Source: Phallusia fumigata
Lineage: Eukaryota > Chordata > Ascidiacea > Phlebobranchia > Ascidiidae
Length of the DNA stretch: 64,000 nt
Assembly (NCBI GenBank): GCA_008931825.1
Contig: QXVZ01020046.1
Span: 128,527 to 192,526, forward strand
Direction: 5' to 3'
In this document: one piece after another, positions 35,827 through 50,500 of the stretch
Layout: each line of letters opens with the position of its first letter
Position numbering within the stretch: position 1 is the stretch's first letter
The notes under the pieces: generated by a model
Told to the model about the DNA's origin: nothing
Databases searched by the model: none
Seen by the model: the letters and a program-made list of their open reading frames with translations, nothing else
Made by a program: the position numbers and the translations under genes

Positions 35827-37980
35827 TTGTATGGGATACGGTGATTGCAGTATGTGTTTTTGCGTTACCATAAGCTGGCCGGTCGTTTGTGTTTACCAAG
35901 TAAGCAATACGAGAGGGGGGCGACGCTACAGAGCTGTTTGTGGTTTTTGCAAGCCAATGATTGCCTAATTTTGCTGGACAAAAGTGACCTATGTGGTGCA
36001 GGCAACTTTTTCCCTGCTTGCGAACATTTAAACAAAAAAACAGTTGCACGATAAAAACTGTATCAGCACAAATACCTGAAATGTGCATCAAAAACAAATG
36101 CAGAAATAAACCTATGTTGGTTCAGTATTACTTAAACAAACATTCAATTACTTAAATTAAACACATACCTTTTTGATCCATAAACACTTTGGTGTAAAAT
36201 TCGTTTCCTTTTGCAAGCACTTACTGACATCTCTCTGCGAATTCCCTTGAGTTGCACGCGAATTTGTGGGTCTTGCACGCGTGAAATCCCGTTGGAATCT
36301 GTCGTATTCAACTGACCGGCGAATTGTCATAAGGTGAATGACCAGCACATTTGTACCTGAAACTTTTGAAAACAACGAGTTTGGCAGCCTACTATACGCA
36401 GACATGTCATATAGCTAGGAACACAAGACACGGACTTGAAAGGTAGCTTAGTTAAAAACATAACTGCCAGAGAACCATTATGTGAACACACTGTAATGCA
36501 AACATCAGTGTATAATGTATACAAGCTGTGTGAAATTTTGACCAAACACGATAAGCCGCAGACTCTTATAATTCAAAAACGAAGCTGTCGTGTGTGAATA
36601 TTTAGTTTAATGGGGAAAGTTGTGTGCATAGATACATTTGTTGAGGTATTTGATTTTAAAATCCTGAAAAAAATAAAAAAAAGTTGCACCAACACTCCTT
36701 TATTCTAAATTTTAAACTGGGACAATTTCTCGGCAGCCCGGTTTTAATTCAGTAAAAAGTCGCCCATTTAATAGTTTGGCATGCCGCTAGTTGGCGCAAG
36801 TGAGGCACCCAAACCAATTCAACGGCACGAAGCCAAAAAAACTTCATGCAACTAAAGCAACTAAAAGATGTTAGGTTACGGTTTATGGCGTTGATGCCCA
36901 TGTATTTGAAGCTAAAAATCATTTTATACATATTTGGAAAATGTCCCTCATTCCACTTCCTATTGTCAAAAAAATCTGACAATCTAGTAACTCAATTAAA
37001 CATGATGTGTAAGAAACCTGTAGATATAAGTCAAGTCCTCCTTGTAGTGCTTCTAGAGCCTGCTTCTTTTTGTTCCTTTACCTGTAAGTTTGAGTCTATC
37101 AACATGGAGCAAAATCTCTGAGCAAACTCCTATTGAACCAACTTTCTGAAAAATGATCCAAAAGTTCTACAAAACCAAACATCACCACAACTTGACAAAT
37201 GCATAAAGTTTACCCTTGTATTTTTTCCTAATGTTTTAAATCTTATACAACTTGAAACAAGTGAAAGCACAGTACTCAATACAAAATTTAAAAATAACTA
37301 ATTCTATGGTAATAAAATGGCAATGAGTCACCTTCAGCTAAGTTACCAGGCTGGTTTTGTTGAAAATCCTGACTAAGTTTTTTGACAATGAACCCATTAG
37401 TTGTAGTGCAATGAATAATATGTGATGATTAACTGCTTTACTAACACATCACATTGAAAATGACACATGTGTCATTTAAACTTCAGCTCCGCAGGCAGAT
37501 GGCCGCTATAATAAAAGCAAATGTATTATCACATCTATAATTTTCCATCTTGTAACATAAACTTTATTCATTTAATTTTAATTACCGAATTTCAATGAGT
37601 GAGTTTTAAAACTGACAATTGAATATTTTCCATGAAAACAACTTCGCATAAATGGTTTTCTTATAAACCTAATGCATTATTAAATCTGTGTATAGGTCTA
37701 AAACCGAAAAGTTATACGTTATGTGGTAAAAAAAAATAATAGGAAAACAATGTTTATCTTTTTTTGCAAAGCATCTGCAAAATCAAAGTAACACATTGCA
37801 AAAACAAAATTAAAATGCTGTTACCATACTTCACACGTACGTTCTCGCGTTTCGCCAAACCTATTTTGTAACAAGAGCACGAACCTCCAATGTTTTCTAC
37901 AACGCCTTTCTCATTTCAAAATCCTGTTGCAATCGCGAGTGGAAGGTAAACAAACTAAAAGCAAAAAACGCCAGGCTATC
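35827..37980. other. Intergenic region between GNAT copy 2 and MNT
   Basis: No gene seen. A stretch at about 36413-36475 (AACACAAGACACGGACTTGAAA) resembles 25432-25495 in an intron of DRAM gene B, suggesting a stray, decayed piece of the DRAM array. The rest is AT-rich with only unsupported short frames. Confidence 0.5.
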
Positions 37981-38004
37981 ATTGCACGCAAGAGTGATTT
38001 TGAT

Positions 38005-38056
38005 CACGTGGAGCGTGCCATATAAGGACAACTGCTGCGCGCACACAAGTCACGTG
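38005..38056 (+). promoter_or_regulatory. MNT proximal promoter with E-boxes and CArG/TATA-like site
   Basis: CACGTG at 38005-38010 and 38051-38056 flank CCATATAAGG at 38018-38027. The latter fits the SRF CArG consensus CC(A/T)6GG and also contains TATAA. The MNT start codon is at 38526, so these sites lie about 470-520 bases upstream. CACGTG is the site bound by MYC/MAX and MNT/MAX dimers, so self-regulation is possible (inference). Confidence 0.5.
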
Positions 38057-38525
38057 ACATAAAACAGGAAAAAGGCGCTGGGTCTCCACGTTCGTGCCAG
38101 TTCTGTGTCAGAGAAAATAGTGCTGGAAGGACGCGTGCATTGTGTTTTGTCTGCAGCGTGTATGGCCGGGTTTGCTTGTTTGTAAACAACTGCCAGTTGC
38201 GGGGTAATAGACTAGTTTGTTTTAGTTTACATAAACAGTCGTTGTGTCAGGCGCTGTACAGTTTTGAATTAGCTATCTATATTTTACAGCTTGTATTGAT
38301 TTGATAGACATGTTTGTTTTTGTTATGTCAAGGAATGATTAGGTACAGCTTTTTAAAATTGTGGTACTAAAACCGTGTACATGGTTTCAACATGCTACCA
38401 GAAAAACGGGCTGGTCTTGTGGGGTCCTAAATGCTGAACGGAATTATCAACAAAGCCTACAAGTTAGCCGTGGATATAACCAAGGCACTGAAACAGTCGA
38501 CAGTTGACTGAAAAATTGTAGCGCC

Positions 38526-41500
38526 ATGAGCCTGCATACCCTTTTAGCTGCCGTCGAATTTCTAGAAGACAAAGATACAGGGACACAAGGCACCAACGCT
38601 GCCCGACGCGACGGGGCGACGGTTTCTTCGCGAAATGACGAAGTGCGAAAAAACTTAGACGCTGCCGAAGTGGAAACAGCAATGGCGGAACAACACCCCA
38701 GTGAAACAAAAGTTCAGAAGGAAGTGGAGGATCGTCTTTCGAAGCCACAGTCGCCTGGTTTTGTTTCAGGTAACCTAAATTTGTGCACAAATGGCAGAAA
38801 ATGTTTGGATGCTAGTTTATGAACTACAAGGTTTTACAGTTTGATTACTCTACGCCGGAAACCTGTGCTTAATTTTTTTAAGGTGTACGCTAGTGTTGTT
38901 TTGCCCGAGACAAGCGTTGTTGTATGAACAGTTGTTATCAGGCTACCGTATATTTGTATTTGGTTAAATTTGTCTTTGGGTAAATTTGTTCGTAGTAGCG
39001 ATCCGCCATTACTGTAGTCCAGCGCATGCCGACACTTGCGCACTACCAAGCGTGGTATTTTAAACCCTCGTCTCGTCCGTGGAGTATGGAGCAATCGGGA
39101 GAATGGCGAGAGACCAGTAGCCACACACATTGCGCAAACGCATACGTGACGCCGCGTTTCAACGCTGGCAGTGAAGTCAACAACGAAGATAGCGTAACCT
39201 CAGGGCATTCTACGCGCGTTACCACTTCGCTGTCGTGTAGCGAGTGCAGCAAACACGTGATCACGGTCGAGTCTCCTTGGCGAATCACGTGTTTGCGTTA
39301 TCCACGTGCGCGCCGAACGCGTGGTTCTGCTTGGCTGATCTTTGTTATGGGTGTGCGCGCACGCGCGTTTTTGCTTGCGGGCTCAAAAGGGCGCTTGAAG
39401 CGAGAGCTTATGCGTTGGGCAACAGTTTTCCGAACTTTTGAGCTGTTCTGGCAAATAAGAAGGCGGCCGCCGGGCTATTTTTGATCCCTGTGGCTTATTG
39501 TCAAAACATGCTGTGGTTTTGCGCTTTAAAAATCTTAAAATCTGGGCAGCTGACCTCTTTAAAATTACAACTACAGCATTTAAGCCCATTGTATTCATTT
39601 AAAAACAACAGTAGGGGTCCCCATATACAGTTGCTATTTTCCACTTTTTGAAAGGTGTATGTAACGAGCTTTCCTTTTTTGGAGAAAAACTTTTCATTTT
39701 TGAAAAAATTGTTTTTTCTAAACAAATCGATAGATAAATTGATTTTTAATCATTTGAAATGGTGGACCTGCTTGAAACAATACTTAGTTTTTAGAAATTG
39801 CCAAGCCCACTTTGAAACCCACCAAAAAAATAAATGAGGTTTTTGCCATACAGCCTGAACCAGTCAGCCTTGTCTTTGTGTATAGCCGGACAAATAAGGA
39901 AAAAATCCATAATATCCTGACCAGTCGTAGATAACTACATCGCAATGTAAACCAGCCGAACTACGAATTACGTGTTTATTGTCACCTTTGTACAGCGAAG
40001 ACGCAACTATTTGTGGTATTTATAGATTGGCCAATGGGACGACGAACCTGCAAAACAAGTTTTTCTCACTAAAATACCGACCAAACGTATTCATGTACCC
40101 TTTGGCAATGCACGTGGCGCAATAGACAACCGAACACGTGGTGACAATTACAGGTTGAAGTTAAACTGTTTCCACGCCGCTGGTAGGAAAGAATAAAGGA
40201 TTTTAAATAACAAATAACCGTTTTTATGCACCATGAATATTACAGCTATTGTCCCAACTTGCATTAATTACAGTAAATACTCAACTTTGAACCAAATCAT
40301 CTGTGTCTTATTATTTAGACACGAATTCGTTGTTGCAATAAGACATCATGTCGTTAAAATGTCTAATTTAAGAGATTTATCCACTACAAGTATACAAGTA
40401 ATGTTGTATGCCACAGAAACATCCCAATCTGTATTGGTTGCAGTTAAACCTTGAGCAAGGAGCCGAAGGCAGGCGGGTTTCCCTTTCAATCGTTGTAAAC
40501 ATAATTGTTGTTGAGCGATTTCACCGTACTACGCGCTTTTGTCAAGGTCAAATGCGCCCGTCCGCTATAGAGCACTGTCTGTACGTGAACGTGACGTGTC
40601 GTCTACGTTGTTTGGCACAGTCAGCATTTGTAAATAGCTCTTGTGGTATTACGTGGCATTAAGTCGCTTGCCGGTAACAGGACTTTCCAAGGTCATGAAG
40701 CAAAGGGCTTCATTTCTTAACTTAACGCGTTGTCTGTAGCCTACACACTTTGTGCGTGTTTTTCGTGGTGAGCTTTTTTGACAGCGAGCATTATACCAAA
40801 CGACATGTTCCTGCAATGAAACGTCATAAAAATTATAATATACTTTGATAGTTTGTTATGCTGTTTGCACCTGTTGTTGTATGTGTATGTAGACCAAAAT
40901 ATGCTGCTTATAATGAAACAAGTTAAAGAAAGTTTCTTGTCGCATTTTTGAAGCTGTTAAGGAGTTCTTTGCTTATTCCGACCCTAAGTGATAATCGATT
41001 TAGACGAAATTGAGTTTTCCCTATGTTTGTTGCAATCGATTTTCAGCTAAACACGTTTACTGCTTTAGTTAATTTGCGACGTTTTCCGTGTTCCGGATCT
41101 TATAAAGCTCTTAACTGATCACAAAACTACACATATATTTCGTAAATGGACAAGATCAGAAACGGTACGGTACGAATTGAGTTGGGCGTACAACATCTCT
41201 TTGTAAAGGTCGTACAAACCTTTTGATGATTTTTGCTGCGTTAGGTAACAGCGTATCGTACCGCACTCTGCTGTCATCCTTGGACAAGACACAAAAACGA
41301 TCCGAGATGTCAGATAAGACTATTCAGAAATTGATACCAGCGACGCTTGACTTGACTTTAGTCTTGCGACAGCATACGCCCACCATGCAAAAATATGGAT
41401 ACGCTTACACAGCACGTGCGCTGGGTCCTTGAAGCAAATTCCAATGTAGGCATGTGTCTCGCATCTGACGTCACTCTATTGCGAGCGTGCACCGCCACAC

Positions 41501-44500
41501 ACGTTTCGGTGACGTTAGCGGCCTTTATTCCGAACAAGTACGGGATCGACGACCTTACATACGGCGTGAGCTTTGATAGTAAACAAAAACGATTATTTTG
41601 GTACATGTAGTATGCGCCAACGACAGGCCTCAAATTTAATTTACTGGCTACTCTGATTTTTTTATTTTTTTCAGAAAATTCATAAATTTTTTTAACATAA
41701 ACTCTTGATTGTGTAACCTTCTTTATTTGTAGACGCAACAAATGGAACACCTAACAGACAGGAAGCTGTTGAAAGCAACCACATTCCAGAGTATTCCATG
41801 ACTGCAGGATCTTCAAATTCCCGCACAATTCCATACAATACACATGTTAGTTGTCCCTAAAAGCTTGTTAAAAAATATTTTTAGAGTAGAGCAGAGTGTT
41901 ATTAATGCCGCTAACTTAGCAACAACTTCACATTCAAACAGTTTTCCCAACTTACTGAAAAGCCAACAGTTTTCCTAACCTACATAGAAATGCAATGAAC
42001 TAATAAAGTTTAACAGTTTGCAGAAAATTTTTTTAACTTTTCTAAACAGATTTCTAAACACAGGTGACTGCCACAGCCGATGGGACTGTGTTTACACTAC
42101 CAAACCAGGATACTAATGCAAACGGAAGCGAGAATTCTGGAAAAACGAATCACCAGTTGCACTCAGTGACTTCGCCCAGTATGGAAGTTCTCGTAGCCAG
42201 AGCTCGGCTGGCAATTGGTTCAACATCAGTCGCATATGGAGGTATGAATTGTAAACACTTTTGTTTCCTGAAACATGTTGTGTTAAAATCATTAATCACA
42301 AACCAAATTGGTAAAGCAGGGATGTACAACCTACAGTGTGCAAAAAATGGTATTACCCACACAAAATTGCAAGTTTAATTAGAAGTGTTGATTACTTTTT
42401 AAGTTCGACTAAATCCATGTTGACTTGTTTATGCCAGTTAATAGTATGTGGTGGATTTATAATACAAGTGAAATGTGCTGTGTAATTAGAAGTTGTATTT
42501 GGCCTGGCATACTATGAGGTTGCTCTTCTTTGCTGTTTTCCTTTTTAGTTGTGAATTTTACTATATTTACTGACTTCCAAAAGTAAAATCATAACATTTA
42601 ACAATTACTATTTATTTAAACACAAATATTTTTGTTGGTAGTATTTCTGCCCAAAACAAAGCCAACTTGGCACATATGGCACATCATTTCATGATATTTT
42701 TAAAGGAAGTAATGATTGTTATTATTGTATGGTTCATGCTACCGGAACTGCAATCTGCATCATAAACTTGAAAATTGTCAATACATCAGTCCCAAATGCC
42801 AACATTTATGTTTATAAATGTCTGACAATAAATTGTCTTGCAGCATGCTTTGGAAATAGAAACATGTAATAATCAAAATTCTGTATTCTTAAATTAAACT
42901 TAAAAACGCTTGACATCAGTGACATATATAATTATCTTATCACCAGTCTTGTCCTTTTTTGCACATGCTTTTCAATGTACACCGTTCTAGCAGTTTTTAT
43001 TATCACACTCTTGTTTCTATTATTTTCAATTACAAATCACATGTCTTGTGTGTATGTTACGATTTAATACAGTGGTTCCCAACCTTTTCTGACTGGTGAC
43101 CCCCTATAATGATTCAAAATATCTTGCAACCTGACCAACCTTTTTTCTAAACAACAAGATCAATCAAAATGCTTTTCACAGTGTATCATTTATTTGCATT
43201 CACTTTTGCTCGCTGAGACAGCTGGCTTTGTAACTTCAAGGCCTTAGCCTAAGGATTTCAATGTTGATGACAATAATTACTGTGGCATTTCAATGACAAT
43301 GCCTGTGCATTTAGCTATGGGCACATAGCCTACTGCTTATTGTACCTGACAAGACAGGTGATGCAGGCCAAACCAGTTGTAACCTATGTGTGGTAAAAAG
43401 TTACAAAAATATCACAGATCTGTCTGTGTTTGTGAAAATACCAATTATCTGGCACGACCCCCAGAAAACCTCCCTGCGACCCCCAGGTTGGGAACCACTG
43501 ATTTAATGCAATGGGAGATGATTTAAATTTGTCATATTCCTCTATCTATAAGCCTCTGTTAAACGCTTTGACTTCTAAAAATGATTTCTTATTTTCGGTG
43601 CGTCTACATTTTAGGTAACGTCCAGAACCATCAACCTAGATTCACAACCCCACATCAAAAGTCAAACGAGGTTTCAGTCATAAGCATGCAACCAAGCGGA
43701 ACTCTGTCACACCACCGAGCAGCCCCTGCAGCAGAAGTAAACTTACACCAGACATCACAAGCATGGCAAGCACCTGCACCAAAACCTATAGAAAAACGAA
43801 TTTTGCTGAGCACTGACCTTACAGATCCGAACTTCAATACATTACTGCCTTCGCTTATAAAAACCAGTGAGGATGAAAAGGTGTATGCTGCATTGCAGTT
43901 TAAGTAAGTTTGTGGGCTTTTAAAATGTGTGTTTGTGTATGCGAAAAAAGGTGGTACTGAGTATGTCTGTCCCGTCCCTCTGCATGAGACAAAAATGACA
44001 GCTTATCTTAACTTTTAAAGATGGGATATAATCATTTTGGGTCTTTTGTTTTATCATACCTGATATTGTTGTCAAAAACAACAATAATTTGCATTGTCTC
44101 TTCATACCCGGATACTAATTGAATCCTGAAAATAAATGTACATATATCTGTAAAGGAAGATTAAGGCATAGTATTAAAGTCGAGTGTAAAAACACAGCAA
44201 CCTGATTGTAAAATATGTAGTGAAAGATTGTACATTTTGTAATACATTCTAAACATTTTGTAATACATTTAATTTTAGGCCAATGAAAAGATCAGTGACA
44301 CTCACACACAACCAACTTGAAAAAAACAGGTAACATCATCTTTTTTGCCTTGGTGCAAAGTTAGTGCAGAGTTTTTTCAGGTCAAGGTCTGAGGCTGGAC
44401 ATAATCCCTATTCACTGTGACAAAGCACAAAATGGGTAGTTTTCAAAGTCCTGACTTTGCCTCCAGGCAACAATTGAACATTGTCATGCTTCACAAAGAC

Positions 44501-47500
44501 AAAGATTATGAATATCAACGCAGTCAGCTTAAATTTGCAGTAGATCCGAAAAATACCGGGCAGATTGTTTTACTCTTGGAGGCAATTTCTCGCAATAGAT
44601 GCATCTTACCACAAACTTTTGCGCTACTGCCACCGGCCAATGTGTTAAGGTTTTTGGACATTCGCATTCCACAGATCATTGTGCTGTGTCGCTGGTAGTG
44701 GCAATTACACAAAAAGTCTAGTTTGGATAAAAGCCCAAATCAGTTTTGCGAAACCGATCAGATAGCTTTGGTTACCAGGCAGCTGAACTTCTCAGCAAAC
44801 GCCACATAAGGATTTACAGGAATGACAGAATGTAGGTACGGCAATGTTACAGTTTCGAAATGTAATCTGCATTCGAGATTATTTTTGCAGCTGAAGCAAC
44901 AGATTCTGCGAACTATATGAATTTACCAATGTTAAAACTGTTGACCAACTGCGTTTGGGCTTTTTAATGAACATTTAGCCGTCTTTGAATTCGAATGTGC
45001 GTGAATGCAAGTCATCTTTCAGATCGTGAGCAGACTTTGGCGCTTTTGGTCTGGGCAAAGTCTGCATTGTGTTTTTTGCACCCGTTAATATAAAGTACAA
45101 GCCAGCGATTTAAACACCACGTCGGTTGACTTAGGCACATTCTGGGGATGTTTTTAGGGTTTTCCTTGTTTACAAAACCTAACAAGCTGCATACAGAAAA
45201 GAGATAAAGTTATATTACGTTGGCTTTCTACGAAAAACTGTGACTCCATTCTTCAGTTCAGTATGGTAAAAGTGCCGTTTAATGAGCCTGGGATATAAAA
45301 TCCCTTAATGATTGAATTCTAACTCCTATATTTGATCACCTTAATTAAAGTTTTTTAATAACTATCTTTGACAAAATTGCGGTCTCGCAGGCGTGCTCAT
45401 CTCAAAGAACGTTTCGAAGCACTGAAGTCTTGCATTCCACGTCTTGGCATGCGCCGTTCGTCCAACCTCACCATACTGAAGGCCGCCCTTCGTCACATCC
45501 AGGTCAGTTCGCATATACCAAGCCTTTGTTTTCCTATTGGTCCCTTGTCCGTGCTATTCTTGGATGTAATTTGACGCCACCAACTAAGAGTTAAATGTTG
45601 GAAATTGAAAGAATCTGGTTTGAGCTGTGGTGAAGGTGCACGTATGTTGTACCAGTTTGACTGGGCAGCAGTGTTTAAGGGTATCAGCAGTGGTTAGAAT
45701 GTTATTTAATTGAAAGTCAAGGTTTATGGTGTGAAAACTATTACTTTTGTTGGAAGGTGATGATTTGTATTTGTCTGGTACCAGACAGCTTTGTAATCTT
45801 TAGTGCAAAGCCCAATATCTCTTTTCTATATTACGTTTTTGTTTTTTATTTGCATCATTTTGGTGTAAACTGAATTTATAAATACCAGTGGAAAGGAACC
45901 TGTTGTTATGGTCGACAAAACTACAAAAAAAATTGTAAAACACACAACCCAAGCCCAGAAATGTTCAGTTGTTACTTGCAAATTCGTTTTTTTGCATGCT
46001 GCATTGTACCACATATGTTCAACAGCCGTCTTAAACGTTGTTGAGTTTCTAACTGTTCCTCGATCGGAAACGAACTTACATCGTTGACGAAGAAGTGCGG
46101 GCTTGTCAGTGTTTTCTGGCAGCTGGATGCTGGATGAGTTGCAGATTTTGTTGCCAGCGGGCAGACGGTCACGAATTGTTGTGGAATTCTCCAAAGATAA
46201 CATCGATTAGTTGTCGTAGTTAAGTCTAAAGGTATTTTGAACGTAAACTAAAGTACTTCTCATTAGCTCAGCAACAGTCGCAGTTACAGCCTCGTAAGTA
46301 CATAGAAAATGTTCAATAACAAGTTCATTAAATCTAAGTCAAGGTGCGAAATGGCATTTCACCATGTAAGTATAGTTGTCTACGTGTTAGCTGTCCACCC
46401 AAACGTTTTTTTTTAAATTTGCTTGTTACTGGCATCTTCAGTTCCGCTGCAGTGCTGTTGATGTGTGTAATCATCAGGCAGTGTTCGCTTTTTTGGCATA
46501 CATTTCTGTTCGTTGCACGCAGTGTGCGAGTTGTTTTCAACGGCGACTCTCGCCACAGCGACGGTGTCTTTGAATGCAGTGATTCTCAAACTGGGTCAAC
46601 TCTCACATTATATTGAGGGGGTTTGTTTTCTGCATTTTGAAGATAAGTTTATTAAATGCAAGTGCAAAACGAGGATTTCAGAACTTCAGATAAGCTTTAT
46701 AACATGAATTTATTGAATTAATTTGTGTCCATGAATCTGTCATGGCTGGAATACACTGGCCAGCCCGAAAGTAAAAATTATTTCGCGTTGAAAATCAGAA
46801 TATTTGGCACTTAACAACAGAGTTTTCCTGCAAATCGAAGTAAAACGCGAACTCTTCGAAATTGAGCTTATAACGGTTTCGTAGCATAAACGGCTGCGTC
46901 TGAGGGTTTTGGACGTTTAAGTAAACCTTTTCTGCTCATCAATAATGAATCGCTGTGTTTCTCGTCTTGGCTAATAATTGCGTCTTTCGTCGCTTACGCA
47001 ACGCCAACTCGAGTCACCGTTTTCTTCAAGTTTGTTCTGCGGTGGTTTTGAAAAGGTTTGCTGATTTGTGAGCTTCGCTTGTTTTCGTAAATGTGTCACG
47101 CAAGAAGTTTCGGCAGTTTCAATGACAGAATTAATGGCGACAGTGATTTTTATTTTCTAACTCTTTTGGTTACATTAGATTTTAAAACAAAAATTATTAG
47201 AAACTGTATTTTACCATTCGAGGTATGCTTTTGAAGGGTGTAGTGTTTTGTATAATACCTTTTAGTGATATTAAAAGAAAAATAGAAGATGTTGGTGAAG
47301 TCTGCAAACAAACGATGCAAAAAACATTAACTATTTTTACCTGATGCTGTACCTTAGCTCACATCTCTTTTGCTGTATGCTAGATGCCCAAAAATGCAAC
47401 TTAGTTAAGCGCCAGACTGGTGCTTGTCTGTTTGTGTTTTTGCCTATGGCTAAAAGTCGGTTACGCGTCACAGACGTTGAAACTTCAATGCACTTGACGG

Positions 47501-50500
47501 TTTTAATTGGCAATTGGCTCGTGGTTAAATTCCACTTACATCACATAAACGTACTTGGCATAGCGGCGTGTTATACAACAATCTTCCTGTGTCTGTGGAC
47601 GGTTTTGACCTACGGCATACAACAAGCGAAGTATCGAAGATTGCAACACGTCATTTCGGCTATGTCGTTGCATGTGTTTTTTGCAAAAAAACTGTATTGA
47701 AAGTAGAAAATGTGACCATTATATGTTTTAATGCCCGTGCTTGTACTACTTAAAATTGTCAGTTCGTGTCCTGTTAACAGTCGTGTTTCGCATAAAGCAC
47801 ACAACAGAATCTGTCAACTTTAAACTCTTACGCTGCCGATTTAGACGACTGAGCCATCACAGAGCACGCAAAGGCGTGGCAGTATCAAGTATCGCGTCAA
47901 AATCCCGAAAAACACACAAGCACTGTCGCCACTGCATTTACCAACTCGTGACGCTTCGTTCATGGTTTTGTCACGTGATAATACTTCCGGCTGCGACCGT
48001 CTCACGCGTTTGTCGCGCCTGAAAACTGCCGGGACCTCCTTTAATAAATTATGCTGGGAGTTGTTTTATCGATCTGTTATTGCCCCAGCCGAGGTGCCGC
48101 GCCTCAGTGTTCAATGTCCGTCATTGGTGTAGCCGGAGGTGTGTCACAATGCGGTTCGCCTGCATTTCATTAACTGCGAACGCAGGGTTTGTTTTCCCAG
48201 GTTACTCGAGGTTATTTTGCGATGCAGAGTCAAAACGAATTGTGAAGATTATGCAATTAATTGACAGGGGAGCCACTATATACTGTATACCCGCGGCACG
48301 GCGTAACGCCCTTGTGCTTCGTTTAAAATTTTCAAGGGCGTCGCGGAATAGTTCCGTTACATGGTTCTACGTTTTGGTAGCAATAAATACAACTTTGATA
48401 ATAAGCGATTTTATTAAATTCTTATCGCTGGTGCGTCGAACGTCCATCCGACTTTTCCAAAGACGCCACGTAGAAAAAAGTATTAAACACAATCCTGAAT
48501 ACCCAAAGTGTTTTTGTGTTATCGCGAAAAGTGTTTCTAAAGCGCCGCTTTTTTGTCTCAATTTTTGCCGGGTCCGCTGTGGCCGGTAACAACGGCGACT
48601 TTTAAAGTTCAAACGGGTATAAGTTTTCGATATTTTGGTTTTTACCAAATCATGCCCCCAAAAAACCGTATCGTCAAAGTAAAAAAGCCGAAGTGATTAA
48701 AATGTATCCTAAGCATACATATTATTGACGGGTAAAGGGTTTGATTATAATTCGTTGCATGTTTACTATGAGTTTTATTGTCGGCTTTTAATAGTTTGAC
48801 CGTATAGCTCCAGTGCCCAACCGGGATTTAAAAACAATGATTGTTTTGTTTGGAGATACTTTTGGCAAAAAACGAGTAGACAATTTTTAAACCAGAGGTG
48901 GATTCCAGTGTTTCTTAACTTTTTTACCCTCAGGACCACTTCACCTTTGAATTTTTTTTCTGAGGACCACCAGACAGAATTCCATTTTAACATGCTCTTA
49001 AAACAGGTGCCTAGTTTATAAACCAGTGTCTAGTTTAAATCATCTGATCGCGGACCACTATATGGGGACGGCGGACCATTAGTGATCCGCGGACCAACTT
49101 TGAGAATCACTGGATTATCCGTAAAAATTATTACAAAACTTTTAAGATTTCGTAAGGTAAATGCTGAAAGGTATTTGTAAAAGCTCGTAGACTGATTTTA
49201 ATGGTGGTTAATCTTTTGTTTTGTGCACGTTCCTTTTGCGAATTAGTTCATCTTGTTGTCTGTGCTGAAGTGTTGTTAAGCAGGTGGATGCAAGTGAAGA
49301 AGTCGTAATTCTGAACAGCGATTATTCTGCGATTAAGCGGTTAGTCATGGCGCATTTGAAATCAACGTAGTATCAATCCCAATAGTGTTTGGTAAAGTGC
49401 AGATATAATGCTGACGGTAACCTACATAGCCGAGTAGCAACGGTTACTCATTAAAACACTATTGCGCAATTTTTGCTCATTAATACAGACTTGCGCATTT
49501 CAGCCTTAGGCCAAAAAACTGCCCTAGTTGTGGTGGTGTTACACGCTGCCTTCTTTATGAGTTTTTTGTTGACCGCATCACTTGCTACACTGGTAAACAA
49601 AATGTGTTTGCTGCTATATGCTGTACATCTAACCGAATTGCAAGCTGGTATATCGCTGTGCCTGCGGTATGACCCATAAAACACTATTTGATTTGCAGTT
49701 AGGTTCGACCAACACATTACGGTTAAAGAGATCGTTCGAGTCAAAATTTTAAGAGTATGACAATGCTTTATTTTAGTGCAAACTGGAACCGGTTATAGTT
49801 GCCAGAATTTTTATTTTGTCATATTTTTTGAACTTTATGTCGATTTATTTTGTAAGGCAACATAACATAAATCAGGACAAACATTATTCATTCGCACGCA
49901 ATACTAAGCCCGGACGTATTCATTTATGTAATGTATCGCAATCGGCTTAATTAACATTACCGGAACCGCTTGGCCCAGATAGTCACTGCACAGCAGAACG
50001 CGCGCCTATGTTAGCTTGCCACCTAAACTGCTTGTCATGTTTGCAAAGTCAATAGGCCCCCGCGCGAGCGGCTTGACTGACTGAAAGGAATTTTACTGTG
50101 GAACACGTGACTTACTCACGTGGTCCAATCCACGTTGCGCAGCACATGCGTGCTGTTCATGCTACCGAGCTCATGCGCTGCTCTTTTCCTCATTTTTTTT
50201 CTTTCCTTCTCTTCGGCGCTTTCTCTTTTATCCCGGAGGCGCCTCCTAGAAGAGTGATTGCGTAATCGTCGACCGGTCGATGCTGATATTCATCCGCGTG
50301 CTCGAAGCTACGCATGACTGGCTACTAATGTTACGCAACAATGAAGTGGCGAAATAGTGGGGCGTTGCGCCATTTCCGAATTAGCGGTGTGCTCTCAAAA
50401 CAAGGTTGACTTGATTGTACAAAGTAAACCCTCGTCCAATCCATTTGCATAGAAGTGTGCTACCAAACAATTATTTACTCGCCTTTTTATCATCTGGGTT

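Noticed and set aside
38526-38769. Alternative idea that the first MNT exon belongs to an MXD-type gene
   Set aside because: The downstream bHLH-zip and the STSTAS block match MNT better than MXD, and all exons are in phase as one gene.
44417-44698. 93-codon open frame in an MNT intron
   Set aside because: Lies between two well-supported in-phase exons, lacks splice consistency and shows no domain.
47741-48589. Two adjacent plus-strand open frames (93 and 169 codons)
   Set aside because: Composition is Arg/Cys/Ser-rich as expected by chance in this intron; no domain, signal peptide or repeat of known families.
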